Part shown: one piece after another, positions 34,002-42,486 of the stretch | How positions within the stretch are numbered: the stretch's first letter is position 1 | Layout of the letters: each line of letters begins with the position of its first letter | Source: Paenibacillus sp. FSL R5-0345 | Lineage (GTDB): Bacteria > Bacillota > Bacilli > Paenibacillales > Paenibacillaceae | DNA length: 64,000 bases | Direction of reading: 5' to 3' | Assembly (NCBI RefSeq): GCF_000758585.1 | Contig: NZ_CP009281.1 | Span: 2,418,001 to 2,482,000, forward strand | The notes under the pieces: generated by a model | What the model was told of the DNA's origin: nothing | The model's input: only the letters and a program-made list of their open reading frames with translations | The model's database searches: none | Made by a program: the position numbers and the translations under genes

Positions 34002-35438
34002 ATGAAGAACTCACAGCACCTCAAAGCATATGTACAGATGCACCCGGATAACAAGATGGCATGGTACTTGCTGGGGAAGGAATACTATAAGAACGGTCAA
34101 CAAGGAAAAGCCAACTATTGCTTCAATCAGGCTGGTGAAGTGTATGAGGCTTTCGAGCATAGTAAGGTACCTGCTGAAATGCTACGCGAATACGAAGATG
34201 GATTGCTGCAGGTGAGTCGCCAGCGTGAGCGCGGTCAACAAAGATTGAGATACATATCAATGGTACTAATGCTTCTAATATTGCTAATGGTACCTTCAGC
34301 AGTGGCTCCGGGCATTGGGGTTACAGGAGATCAAGAAGTGCTTCAAGATGCGTCTGTTTCAGAAGTCAAAGATCTGCCAGATCAAAAAGACTCTGTCCAA
34401 GAGCTTGTTATCGAGGCAGGAAAAATGATGTATACGGCGCAAGAGAATAAAGGCGCGGCTTCGCAAGGGAAAGTAATGGCGAAAATGCTAATCCGTAAAG
34501 AACCTTTTCAAGCTGCTGCATTAGGGATGGAGCGAGAGGGCAAATGGCTGCTCTGGAAAGAAAAGCTTCCGCTAAATTTCACGCTGCAAAAGAATGGAAA
34601 GGGAAGGATGGTGTATCAGTCTTACGATCCTAAGGCATGTGCATGTGAGCCGCCTGAGCAAGGTGAGCTTGCCAAGGATGCGGCAGTGTGGCAGAGTGAC
34701 CAAGAGGAAATTTCCACATTATGGAGTGCAATGCGGTCTTACCAGAATGATAAAGGTAAGCTTCCTGCTACTTTATCGGAATTAACAGGAACTTTTCCTG
34801 AGAACTGGATTGGTGGGACGACAACCGTCATGCAGCGGGAATTCGGCCCTCTTAAAGCGGTAGCTATGACTAAGGTGACACAGGGAGCGACAGAAGCCAC
34901 TGCGGAGCCTTCAAGCTCAACTAACGAGGGTGTAAGGAGTATACCGACAGCATTAAGTGAAAGTGGAAGTGTTGCGAGTGATATTCCTTTTTTTGATCAG
35001 CCGCTAAGAGTCATTGTAGATAAACAAAACTACCGATTGGCCGTTGTCAGTGGTTCTATTATTTTACGGAATTATGCAGTAGGGCTTGGCGGAGATAAGA
35101 CACCAGAGGGTGAATTCTTCATTACAGATAAAGTAGTGAATCCGAATGGACGAGATGATGGGGATTTTGGTAGCAGAGGGCTTCAGCTTTCAGATAGTAA
35201 TTATGCGATTCATGGCACGAATGAGCCTGACAGTGTCGGCAAGGATGAATCACTTGGATGTATTCGTATGGGGCGAGAAGATGTGGAGGAGCTATTCGCG
35301 CTGATTCCTAAAGGTACAAAAGTAGTGATTAGTAAAGGGGTTCTGCCTGAAGAGCAGATTGTGCCGGCTAAACGCTTCAGCTCTACTGCTAAGCATGATC
35401 AGACCAACCCCCACAAAGTATACCACTGGCTGAATTAG
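34002..35438 (+). CDS. Membrane-anchored L,D-transpeptidase (YkuD domain) with TPR-like N-terminus
   Basis: 478 residues. The first 80 residues are cytoplasmic and TPR-like (AWYLLGKEYYKNGQQGKANY), then a transmembrane helix (about 83-102), a long polar extracellular linker, and a YkuD domain from about 334. The catalytic set is His404 in AIHGTNEPDS and Cys420 in SLGCIRMGRED. It would form 3-3 crosslinks or anchor proteins in peptidoglycan. RBS CGGAGG 5-6 nt upstream. Its end overlaps the convergent small gene by 3-4 bp. Cytosolic TPR plus outside YkuD is an uncommon pairing. Confidence 0.88.
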   Translation: MKNSQHLKAYVQMHPDNKMAWYLLGKEYYKNGQQGKANYCFNQAGEVYEAFEHSKVPAEMLREYEDGLLQVSRQRERGQQRLRYISMVLMLLILLMVPSAVAPGIGVTGDQEVLQDASVSEVKDLPDQKDSVQELVIEAGKMMYTAQENKGAASQGKVMAKMLIRKEPFQAAALGMEREGKWLLWKEKLPLNFTLQKNGKGRMVYQSYDPKACACEPPEQGELAKDAAVWQSDQEEISTLWSAMRSYQNDKGKLPATLSELTGTFPENWIGGTTTVMQREFGPLKAVAMTKVTQGATEATAEPSSSTNEGVRSIPTALSESGSVASDIPFFDQPLRVIVDKQNYRLAVVSGSIILRNYAVGLGGDKTPEGEFFITDKVVNPNGRDDGDFGSRGLQLSDSNYAIHGTNEPDSVGKDESLGCIRMGREDVEELFALIPKGTKVVISKGVLPEEQIVPAKRFSSTAKHDQTNPHKVYHWLN

Positions 35439-35572
35439 TTTCCTGCAACGATAAACAGAACAATGATTAGAAGAATTAGTAAAGTTAAACTGACGCCAAT
35501 CCACATTAGCGCTTTACGGTTAACTTCTTCTTTCTTTTGCTGCAAAGTTGGTGGTTTACGTTTAGTTGACAT
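35435..35572 (-). CDS. Small single-pass membrane protein
   Basis: 45 residues from ATG 35572: a basic, polar head (STKRKPPTLQQKKEEVNRK) and one helix (ALMWIGVSLTLLILLIIVLF). GAAGGT lies about 9 nt upstream; an ATG 9 nt earlier is too close to it. No family recognised. It overlaps the L,D-transpeptidase stop, tail to tail. Upstream lies the inverted repeat TTGTAA-TGCGT-TTACAA. Confidence 0.6.
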   Translation of the reverse strand: MSTKRKPPTLQQKKEEVNRKALMWIGVSLTLLILLIIVLFIVAGN

Positions 35573-35617
35573 ACTGGGCATACCTTCTTTCTCTCTTAAT
35601 CGCTGAATACACCTATA

Positions 35618-35636
35618 TTGTAATGCGTTTACAAGA
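35618..35636. promoter_or_regulatory. Operator-like inverted repeat
   Basis: TTGTAA-TGCGT-TTACAA, six-base perfect arms around five bases, between the small membrane gene (minus) and pyrD (plus). It resembles a cre site but has one extra centre base. Approximate coordinates. Confidence 0.4.
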
Positions 35637-35783
35637 AAATTACTATACTCAGCGTCATGTACTCTACATACTCGCACTGTAAAATACTTTTCTTTTGTTC
35701 AAGAAAAGGCTAAAATTAAGAAGAAACCTACAGAAACGGGTAGACACGTGGATTTGTGAAGTACCCCTTAAGGAGCGAGAACG

Positions 35784-36878
35784 GTGTTGTATCGTAATTT
35801 TGGTAAACCAATTTTCTTTAAGATTGATCCCGAGAAGGCTCACCATCTCGTCATAGGTGGATTGGATAAATCGTCATCAGTGCCAGGCGGAAGCGCTGCG
35901 CTGCGTTTAATGTACGGAGTTCCTGAAACGGCGGATTTAGCCGTTGATCTGTTCGGCCAGCATTTTCCGACCCCGGTTGGACTTGCAGCAGGCTTGGATA
36001 AAAATGCCGAAGCGGTAGTTGGATTCTCTTCGATCGGGTTCGGATTTATGGAAGTGGGCACGGTTACCCCTAAGGGTCAACCGGGTAATGATAGCCCGCG
36101 TTTGTTCCGTCTTCCTTCGGATGAAGCGCTGATTAATCGAATGGGCTTCAATAACGAAGGGGCTGATGCCATGGCACAGCGTCTGAAGAAATTAAAGAAT
36201 CGGAGAATTCCGATAGCAGTTAATATTGGCCGGAATAAGATAACTAGTAATGAAGCGGCTCATGAAGACTATCGTCAATGCATCCGTACGCTTTATCCGT
36301 ACGGTGATTTTTTTGTGGTCAATATCAGCTCGCCGAATACACCTGGTCTGCGCAGTCTCCAGCATGGCAGTGAATTAGCGTTCCTGTTAGCACAAGTGAA
36401 GGAAGAGATGGAGATTCAGCGTAAAGCCACCGGTATTACCAAAAGTTTGTTGGTTAAGATAGCACCAGACGTAAGTGACGAAGAGCTTGAATATATGGTT
36501 CAGACACTGACAGAAGCTGGTATGGATGGTATTATTGCTACGAATACTACATTGAACCGTGATGGACTTAGTCATGAAAAGGCTAATGAGACGGGGGGCT
36601 TAAGCGGTAAGCCGCTACGCGACCGCTCAACGGAGATCATTCGCAGTATTTATCGCCAGACGGAAGGGAAGATGCCGATTATTGGATCAGGCGGTATTTT
36701 CACCAGTCAGGATGCGTATGACAAGATAAGAGCAGGTGCGAGTCTGGTAGAAATTTATACAGCTCTCATCTACGAAGGACCGGAGGTTAACCGCAAATTG
36801 CATGCCGGATTACGGCAGCTCTTACGGCGGGATGGATTCAGTCATATCTCTGAAGCAGTGGGCGCTGATCATCACTGA
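35784..36878 (+). CDS. pyrD: Dihydroorotate dehydrogenase, class 2 (quinone-dependent)
   Basis: Oxidises dihydroorotate to orotate in pyrimidine synthesis, membrane-associated and quinone-linked. 364 residues with the class 2 N-terminal helix (LYRNFGKPIFFKIDPEKAHH) and FMN barrel: GLAAGLDKNAEAV, NRMGFNNEGAD, VNISSPNTPGLRSLQ (catalytic Ser) and GSGGIFTSQDAYDKI. Bacillus itself uses the class 1B PyrD/PyrK pair within the pyr operon; here a class 2 enzyme stands outside any pyr operon. GTG start with AAGGAG upstream. Confidence 0.94.
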   Translation: MLYRNFGKPIFFKIDPEKAHHLVIGGLDKSSSVPGGSAALRLMYGVPETADLAVDLFGQHFPTPVGLAAGLDKNAEAVVGFSSIGFGFMEVGTVTPKGQPGNDSPRLFRLPSDEALINRMGFNNEGADAMAQRLKKLKNRRIPIAVNIGRNKITSNEAAHEDYRQCIRTLYPYGDFFVVNISSPNTPGLRSLQHGSELAFLLAQVKEEMEIQRKATGITKSLLVKIAPDVSDEELEYMVQTLTEAGMDGIIATNTTLNRDGLSHEKANETGGLSGKPLRDRSTEIIRSIYRQTEGKMPIIGSGGIFTSQDAYDKIRAGASLVEIYTALIYEGPEVNRKLHAGLRQLLRRDGFSHISEAVGADHH

Positions 36879-36908
36879 AGGAGACGAAAGGACAGGAGGA
36901 CGAAGGCG

Positions 36909-37721
36909 ATGGACGGCAGGGACTGGGGAACTTTTTTGCTTCCATATGAACAGACTGTGGAAGAATTGAAAGTTAAATTCAAAACAATGCGTTCGGAGTT
37001 GAAGAAAAGAGAGGAATACACGCCGATAGAATTCGTAACTGGTCGTGTAAAGCGGCTGTCAAGCATTCTGGAAAAGGCTAAACGGCTGAATGTGAAGATG
37101 GAAGATCTGGAGACGGGGATTGAAGATATTGCAGGAATTCGGATCATGTGCCAATTCGTGGAGGATATCCGCAGAGTGGCCGAATATATCCGGGCCCGTA
37201 AGGATCTTGAAGTACTCTATGAGAAGGATTACATCACTAATTATAAAGAGAGCGGCTACCGCAGCTTCCATATGATTATTAAATATCCTGTGCAGACAGC
37301 GCTTGGCCAGAAAATTGTGCTCGCGGAGATCCAAATTCGTACGCTAGCTATGAATTTCTGGGCAACCATAGAGCATTCCCTGAACTATAAATATCGGGAA
37401 AGTCTACCCGATGAAATGCGTGTTCGACTAAAAACAGCAGCTGAAGCAGCATCGATCCTCGACAGCGAAATGTCCAGTATTCGGGAAGAGATTCTGGAAG
37501 CACAGAAGACATTCGAGGAAAATTCGAATATGACCACTCAGATTCTCAAGGCCATTCATCAATTGTATTTCTATCATTTGGTGAATGAAGCAATAGATAC
37601 GCAGGCTCGCTTTAACGAAATATGGCAGGTTCAGGATATGGAAGCAATGAAGGAACTTCTGGATCATGTACGGGGACTTCTTTCCGCAGCTAAAAAGGAT
37701 AGTTTACCGGATGGCTTATGA
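36909..37721 (+). CDS. Small alarmone synthetase (RelQ/YjbM family)
   Basis: Makes (p)ppGpp from GTP/GDP and ATP. 270 residues, a lone synthetase domain without hydrolase or TGS/ACT parts. Seen: DIAGIRIMCQF near 75, ESGYRSFHMI near 116, and EIQIRTLAMNFWATIEH near 137, the RelA/SpoT signature, then a helical C-terminus used for tetramerisation in RelQ. It is longer than Bacillus YjbM (about 210). It lies 30 bp after pyrD, AGGAGGACGAAGGCG upstream, and overlaps the DUF309 gene by 11 bp. Confidence 0.9.
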   Translation: MDGRDWGTFLLPYEQTVEELKVKFKTMRSELKKREEYTPIEFVTGRVKRLSSILEKAKRLNVKMEDLETGIEDIAGIRIMCQFVEDIRRVAEYIRARKDLEVLYEKDYITNYKESGYRSFHMIIKYPVQTALGQKIVLAEIQIRTLAMNFWATIEHSLNYKYRESLPDEMRVRLKTAAEAASILDSEMSSIREEILEAQKTFEENSNMTTQILKAIHQLYFYHLVNEAIDTQARFNEIWQVQDMEAMKELLDHVRGLLSAAKKDSLPDGL

Positions 37722-38163
37722 ACCATTGTACTTGGAATACCTAGTGTACTTTAATCGTGACAGGGATTATTTTGAATGTCACGAGGTGCTCGAAGAACTG
37801 TGGCTTGCCCAGGACCGAAATCCTTTGTACAAAGCACTTCTCCAAGTAGCGGTAGGGTTATACCATTTTCGCAATCAGAATGTTCGCGGTGCAGCTATTA
37901 TGCTGAGTGGTGCTTCTGCCAAACTGGAAGAATATCCAGCAGTGACACTCGGCATTAATCTGGCGAAACTCGTGGAAGAAGTGAAAGATTATGTTCGGCG
38001 CTTAGCATTATATGATGAACGGCCATTTTCTTATTACGATCTAACCATAGAGATTATTGATCCAAGTCTAGCCGACCAAGTGGAGACTGCAGCTGTAGCT
38101 ATCACACCGAATAACCCTCAACGACGTGGTCCTCAGAGACCGACATCCTTTCATCGTAAGTAA
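37711..38163 (+). CDS. DUF309 family protein
   Basis: 150 residues, all-helical, with the family hallmark YFECHEVLEELWLAQD (about 18-33) and ALLQVAVGLYHFRNQN. The His/Glu pattern suggests a metal or small-ligand site, but no function is established. ATG 37711 lies inside the end of relQ with AAAGGAT 10 nt upstream, so the two are translationally linked. Ended by the hairpin at 38191. Confidence 0.88.
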   Translation: MAYEPLYLEYLVYFNRDRDYFECHEVLEELWLAQDRNPLYKALLQVAVGLYHFRNQNVRGAAIMLSGASAKLEEYPAVTLGINLAKLVEEVKDYVRRLALYDERPFSYYDLTIEIIDPSLADQVETAAVAITPNNPQRRGPQRPTSFHRK

Positions 38164-38190
38164 AAGATCCTCTATATATGAGTATTGTAT

Positions 38191-38216
38191 AAGGGACACC
38201 CGTAAGGGTGTTCCTT
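38191..38216 (+). terminator. Terminator after DUF309
   Basis: AAGGGACACCC-GTAA-GGGTGTTCCTT with one wobble. The T-tract is poor (GAATCTTT), so it may leak into rsmF. Confidence 0.6.
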
Positions 38217-38265
38217 GAATCTTTAAACACCTAAATTTTTGCAATACTATCAGGAGGACGGCATC

Positions 38266-39792
38266 ATGGCGGCACAATTGCCTAGTTCTTTCAGCGAACG
38301 TATGATGGACATGCTGGGAACAGATTATAATCAATTTGCGAATTCTTATAAGGAAACTCCTTACGGAGGCGTCCGTGTTAACACATTGAAAATTTCCGTG
38401 GAGAGTTTAAAAGCTCTTTCTACTTTAGGATTGGAACCGATTCCTTGGTGTCCTACTGGATTTTATACAGAGAATGGCGCTAGACCAGGCAAACATCCTC
38501 ACTACCATGCAGGATTGTATTACATTCAAGAGCCAAGTGCGATGGCACCTGTAGAATTGCTAAATGTAGAGCCGGGTGATCGTGTACTTGATTTATGTGC
38601 CGCACCTGGAGGAAAATCTACTCAGATTTCAGCCAAGCTGTTAGGGGAAGGATTGCTGGTTAGTAATGATCTTCATCCGGAACGGACTAAAGCCCTAGCC
38701 AAAAATCTGGAGCTGTATGGAGTGCGTAATGGTGTTGTACTGAATGAAAGCCCAGATCATATCGCGGCTGCATTCCCATTATTTTTTGACAAAATCTTGA
38801 TTGATGCTCCCTGCTCTGGTGAAGGGATGTTCCGTAAAGATGAAGACATGGTGAAGCAGTGGGATTCAGGTACACCTGCCAAATATGCTTCCATGCAGCG
38901 GGATATTTTACGTTCTGCTGCAACAGCATTGGCACCGGGAGGTACACTTGTCTATTCCACCTGTACCTTTGCTACAGAAGAAAATGAGGAGATTATAGCG
39001 GAGTTTATTTCTGAACATCCACAGTTCTCAGTGGTAGCGGTAGGAGGTACAGGCTCATTCGCTCCTGGCTTCGGAGAACTCTCAGGTACAGCAAGACTGT
39101 GGCCGCATAAGGTGAAAGGCGAAGGACATTTCATGGCTGTATTGCAACATGGGGGAACTAAGCGCTCAATGGAGGAACGTGATCACTTAGAGGTCAAGTT
39201 AAACGAATCTGCAAGAGCAAGAACTACTACTCCAAAAAGTGCAGCACATGTTAAATCATCCAATAAATCAGAAGGAAGACGGGGGAAAGAAGGGAAACCC
39301 TCTCACAAAGCTACTGGTGGCGCTGACCGTGGTCGGCAAGTTTCAGGTGACGAGCAGGCTTTGGCTGCGTATGGGAGTTTTGTACGAGATCAGCTTGGCT
39401 GGGAACCTCAAGGATATCCTGTTCTGTTCGGGGATCATTTGTACATTTCTCCGCTTCCTAAGGAAAGACTAAATGGATTAAAGACGATTCGTCCGGGATG
39501 GTATGTAGGACAAATCCGTAACGGCAGATTTATTCCAGGTCATCCGATGGCTACAGCTTTACATCCGGGAGAAAGCTGCCGAAGTGTCTCACTCTCCAGT
39601 ACGAATCATGAAGCTATTTCCTATCTTAAAGGAGAGACGTTGTCGATTGCTCAAGAACGTCTCTCTATTAGAATAGGAAGTGCCCAAAAAGGATACGTTC
39701 TGGTCTGCATTGACGGTTATAGCGCAGGCTGGGGGAAATGGCAGGATGGCATACTCAAGAACGAATATCCCGCAGGCTGGAGGTGGATGTAA
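38266..39792 (+). CDS. rsmF: RsmF-like 16S rRNA m5C methyltransferase (paralogue A)
   Basis: SAM-dependent RNA cytosine-5 methyltransferase of the NOL1/NOP2/Sun (RsmF/YebU) family, 508 residues. SAM site DLCAAPGGKST near 109-119; catalytic cysteines in DAPCSGEGMFRKD and VYSTCTF. After the catalytic domain comes a basic low-complexity linker (about 300-360, SARARTTTPKSAAH...) and then the PUA-like C-terminal domain. ATG 38266 has AGGAGG 8 nt upstream. A second full-length paralogue lies at 53115-54518. Followed after 2 bp by the pseudouridine synthase gene. Confidence 0.9.
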   Translation: MAAQLPSSFSERMMDMLGTDYNQFANSYKETPYGGVRVNTLKISVESLKALSTLGLEPIPWCPTGFYTENGARPGKHPHYHAGLYYIQEPSAMAPVELLNVEPGDRVLDLCAAPGGKSTQISAKLLGEGLLVSNDLHPERTKALAKNLELYGVRNGVVLNESPDHIAAAFPLFFDKILIDAPCSGEGMFRKDEDMVKQWDSGTPAKYASMQRDILRSAATALAPGGTLVYSTCTFATEENEEIIAEFISEHPQFSVVAVGGTGSFAPGFGELSGTARLWPHKVKGEGHFMAVLQHGGTKRSMEERDHLEVKLNESARARTTTPKSAAHVKSSNKSEGRRGKEGKPSHKATGGADRGRQVSGDEQALAAYGSFVRDQLGWEPQGYPVLFGDHLYISPLPKERLNGLKTIRPGWYVGQIRNGRFIPGHPMATALHPGESCRSVSLSSTNHEAISYLKGETLSIAQERLSIRIGSAQKGYVLVCIDGYSAGWGKWQDGILKNEYPAGWRWM

Positions 39793-39794
39793 CA

Positions 39795-40559
39795 ATGAGC
39801 CAATCAGGTAAGCCCGCCAAAAAACAACGATTAGATAAAGTATTGTCCCATATTGGAGTGGGGTCGCGCAGTGATATCCGTAAACAAGCTAAACAAGGCT
39901 TAATATTGGTGAACGGGACAGTGGTAAAAGATAGTGGGTACCATGTGGATCCTTATGCCGATAAAATAGAGGTAGGGGGAGAGGCTGTTACCTACCGTGA
40001 ATTCATATATCTTATGATGAACAAACCCCCGGGTGTCCTGTCAGCTACGGAGGACAAGCGGGATCGGACAGTTTTGGATCTTTTAAAGCATGAATATGCA
40101 CAGTTTGAACCGTTTCCTGTAGGAAGGCTAGATAAGGATACTGTGGGACTGCTTCTGATCACTAATGATGGGAAGCTTGCCCATGAATTGCTGTCGCCAC
40201 GTAAGCATGTCCCGAAAACGTACGAGGCAACCATCGAGGGCGATGTAGACGCGGATGATGTCGCGGCTTTTGCAGCAGGGGTGGAGCTGGAAGATGGCTA
40301 CGTTACTTTGCCTGCACACTTAACCATTCTTGGAAGAGAGCGCGGCAGCAAAGTGATTTCCCATATTTCACTTATCATTACTGAGGGGAAATTTCATCAG
40401 GTGAAGCGTATGTTTCAGGCGGTAGGCAAAAAAGTCACTTTTCTGAAACGTGTATCTATGGGAGAATTGAAGCTTGATGAAAGTCTGCCGCTGGGAGCTT
40501 GTCGGGAACTGACGTCAGAGGAGCTGGCACTCTTAGGGGCAGATGGGTCAGAAGGATAG
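39795..40559 (+). CDS. RsuA family 16S rRNA pseudouridine synthase
   Basis: 254 residues: S4 RNA-binding domain (RLDKVLSHIGVGSRSDIRK, about 13-60) and the catalytic domain with GRLDKDTVGLLLIT (catalytic Asp near 118) and FHQVKRMF near 204. It isomerises a uridine in 16S rRNA. ATG 39795, GGAGGTGG 8 nt upstream, lies 2 bp after rsmF, forming a two-gene rRNA-modification operon. Confidence 0.9.
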   Translation: MSQSGKPAKKQRLDKVLSHIGVGSRSDIRKQAKQGLILVNGTVVKDSGYHVDPYADKIEVGGEAVTYREFIYLMMNKPPGVLSATEDKRDRTVLDLLKHEYAQFEPFPVGRLDKDTVGLLLITNDGKLAHELLSPRKHVPKTYEATIEGDVDADDVAAFAAGVELEDGYVTLPAHLTILGRERGSKVISHISLIITEGKFHQVKRMFQAVGKKVTFLKRVSMGELKLDESLPLGACRELTSEELALLGADGSEG

Positions 40560-40571
40560 TAGAGAAACTGA

Positions 40572-40596
40572 TATATAAATTGATATATAAATTGAA
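40572..40596. repeat. Short tandem duplication
   Basis: Two adjacent copies of the 12-mer GATATATAAATT directly after the pseudouridine synthase gene. Confidence 0.6.
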
Positions 40597-40663
40597 TTTG
40601 GAAACTTGGTATAAGAGAAGGGAGAGACGGAGGGGAATTTTGGAACTGTAAGAGCGATAGCGA

Positions 40664-40731
40664 CCGCCTTTGTTTCCGGATTTCATCCGCTATTAAACGG
40701 TATAAATTAAGAAATCTGGAAACAACAGCGG
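40664..40731. repeat. Intergenic imperfect inverted-repeat element
   Basis: Two 21-base arms, the left starting CCGCCTTTGTTTCCGG and the right GAAATCTGGAAACAAC, are near-complementary (a few mismatches/wobbles). Between them is an inner CCG...CGG stem. Flanking bases (AGAGCGATAGCGA left, GCTGGAAGTCC right) look like part of the same element of roughly 100 bp. It is not followed by a T-tract, so it is more likely a REP/MITE-like intergenic repeat than a terminator. Confidence 0.55.
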
Positions 40732-40828
40732 CTGGAAGTCCAAACATTCACCGTAGTTGCGACTGACACTTAACACAAAAGCCTCAAGTTCAATATATAT
40801 AGAAAAAGAAAGACAAGGATGGTGGAGT

Positions 40829-41629
40829 ATGAGATACAAACTGATTGCACTAGATGTGGACGGTACGCTATTAAATGATGATCACCACTTAAGCTCTGAG
40901 AATAAAGAAGCTATTGCTGAGGTTACACGCCTTGGCGGTCAAATCGTATTGTGTACGGGACGCAGTCCACAGAACTCGATTCCTTTTATGGAGGAAATAG
41001 GGCTGTCTGGTTACGTACTAGGTCACAACGGGGCTGCAACGGTACGTGTGAAAGATCGTGAAGTATTGCATCAATACGGTATGGATGCACGTGGTCTTGA
41101 CCCCTATATTGACTATTGCCGTAAACACAATATTCATTATGATGTGAATACTGCTTTTGATATGTACGTTGATAATGTAGAGAACCTGACAAAAGAAGCT
41201 AATTATATGTATGAGCACTTTCGTATTGTGCCAGCAACACTGCCAGCCTGGGAAGATTTCCGTGAACCGGTTGTTAAGTTTACTGTATTTACACAGCCAG
41301 AAATCCTTGACGAAGCTGAACGTGAATGGCGTACTTGGGCTCCTGAGTACAATATTTTGCGAAGTGGTGAATTTTTCGTTGATTTGATGCATCCGGAATC
41401 CTCTAAAGGTAACGCTTTAAAAAATCTTGCTGTGAAGCTGGGAATACCGCAAGAAGAAGTTCTCTCCATCGGTAATTATTTTAATGACATTTCTATGCTT
41501 ACTTACGCAGGGATGGGTGTGGCGATGGATAATTCTCCTGTAGAGGTAAAAGCGGCAGCGAATGCTGTAACGGGTTCGAACAACGAGCATGGTGTGCGTG
41601 ATGCGCTCGTAAAATATTGTTTATCCTAA
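40829..41629 (+). CDS. Cof-type HAD-IIB phosphatase
   Basis: 266 residues. HAD motif I DVDGTLLNDD (about 9-18), motif II CTGRS, Lys motif in SSKGNALK, and motif IV GNYFNDISML, where the first usual Asp is Asn. The Cof group dephosphorylates sugar phosphates, FMN or related metabolites. ATG 40829 is behind AAGGATGGTGGAG; the longer frame to 40757 is unlikely. Monocistronic with its own terminator. Confidence 0.9.
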   Translation: MRYKLIALDVDGTLLNDDHHLSSENKEAIAEVTRLGGQIVLCTGRSPQNSIPFMEEIGLSGYVLGHNGAATVRVKDREVLHQYGMDARGLDPYIDYCRKHNIHYDVNTAFDMYVDNVENLTKEANYMYEHFRIVPATLPAWEDFREPVVKFTVFTQPEILDEAEREWRTWAPEYNILRSGEFFVDLMHPESSKGNALKNLAVKLGIPQEEVLSIGNYFNDISMLTYAGMGVAMDNSPVEVKAAANAVTGSNNEHGVRDALVKYCLS

Positions 41630-41662
41630 GATTTTTTGGATTTGTGAAATAAGTTTAGGTGC

Positions 41663-41702
41663 AAAGCATAAAGCGGACGGGAGTCTGTTTTATGCTTTTT
41701 TT
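41663..41702 (+). terminator. Terminator of the HAD phosphatase gene
   Basis: AAAGCATAAA / TTTATGCTTT with inner GGAC / GTCT stem, then TTTTTT. Confidence 0.88.
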
Positions 41703-41775
41703 GTTGTGAAGGTAATTCATTCTAGTACTCTTTGGTTTGCTAGTTTCATATCCTCCTTTAATCTCTATACTTGTT

Positions 41776-41784
41776 TGATATAAT
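41776..41784 (+). promoter_or_regulatory. Extended -10 promoter of the lipoprotein gene
   Basis: TGA-TATAAT with TATAAT at 41779-41784. No clear -35. About 100 nt of leader. Confidence 0.5.
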
Positions 41785-41893
41785 AGATGTTAATTCCAAT
41801 ATTTGGTTGATGTATTCTTAGGTGAATTGATGGTATGTGTACCCAAATAATTTGCTACCTTTTACTTGTTATGTAATACGAAGGAGGGAAGAG

Positions 41894-42367
41894 ATGAAGA
41901 GTGTTTTTTCTTATGTTTTATTAATATTGATTATTTTAATAAGTGGATGCAGCGGTAGTAATCAAGATAGGGTTTTATCGATGAATTATGATTTCGCTGA
42001 GCCGTTTAGATTTCCATTTGAAGTGAATGAAGTTCGTACGAAGATAGAACTTGATAATCCATATATACTCCAACAATATATCTTTCATTATAAAAACAAG
42101 CAGACCACACAGGAAATTAGGTTGATTCTAAGTAAGGTTATAAATGATCCAGAGAAAGTATCTGAACAAGGTAAACAACCTTATACACTAAAAAACGGAA
42201 AACAGGCTTATTACGATGAGGATGAGACCAGTCAATCTATTTGGTGGGAGAGCAAAGATGGTTTCTTGGCCCGCTTTGTTTATTATATCAACGGAAATCT
42301 TGATCTGTTAGGTGATTACAAACTGGATGATTCCGATCTAGTAGACTTAGCTAATCAAGTTCAATAG
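41894..42367 (+). CDS. Putative lipoprotein, function unknown
   Basis: 157 residues: signal peptide with lipobox LISGCSG (Cys near 18), then a small beta-rich domain with many charged residues (FHYKNKQTTQEIRLI, KQAYYDEDETSQSIWWE). No family recognised; the fold pattern recalls Bacillus/Paenibacillus surface lipoproteins that bind an anti-sigma or peptide partner, but this is a guess. ATG 41894, AAGGAGGG 7 nt upstream. Confidence 0.75.
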   Translation: MKSVFSYVLLILIILISGCSGSNQDRVLSMNYDFAEPFRFPFEVNEVRTKIELDNPYILQQYIFHYKNKQTTQEIRLILSKVINDPEKVSEQGKQPYTLKNGKQAYYDEDETSQSIWWESKDGFLARFVYYINGNLDLLGDYKLDDSDLVDLANQVQ

Positions 42368-42486
42368 TATTTATAGAAACACTTCCCTTCATAAAAAATT
42401 CATCATGGAATGGGACGGAAATATAGAAGAAGTTGAATTAAACAGGTAGAACAAATTACGCCATTATTGAGAATAGGATGTGTTAA

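Noticed and set aside
35600..35640. True cre site before the small membrane gene
   Set aside because: TTGTAATGCGTTTACAA has one base too many between half-sites; kept only as an operator-like repeat.
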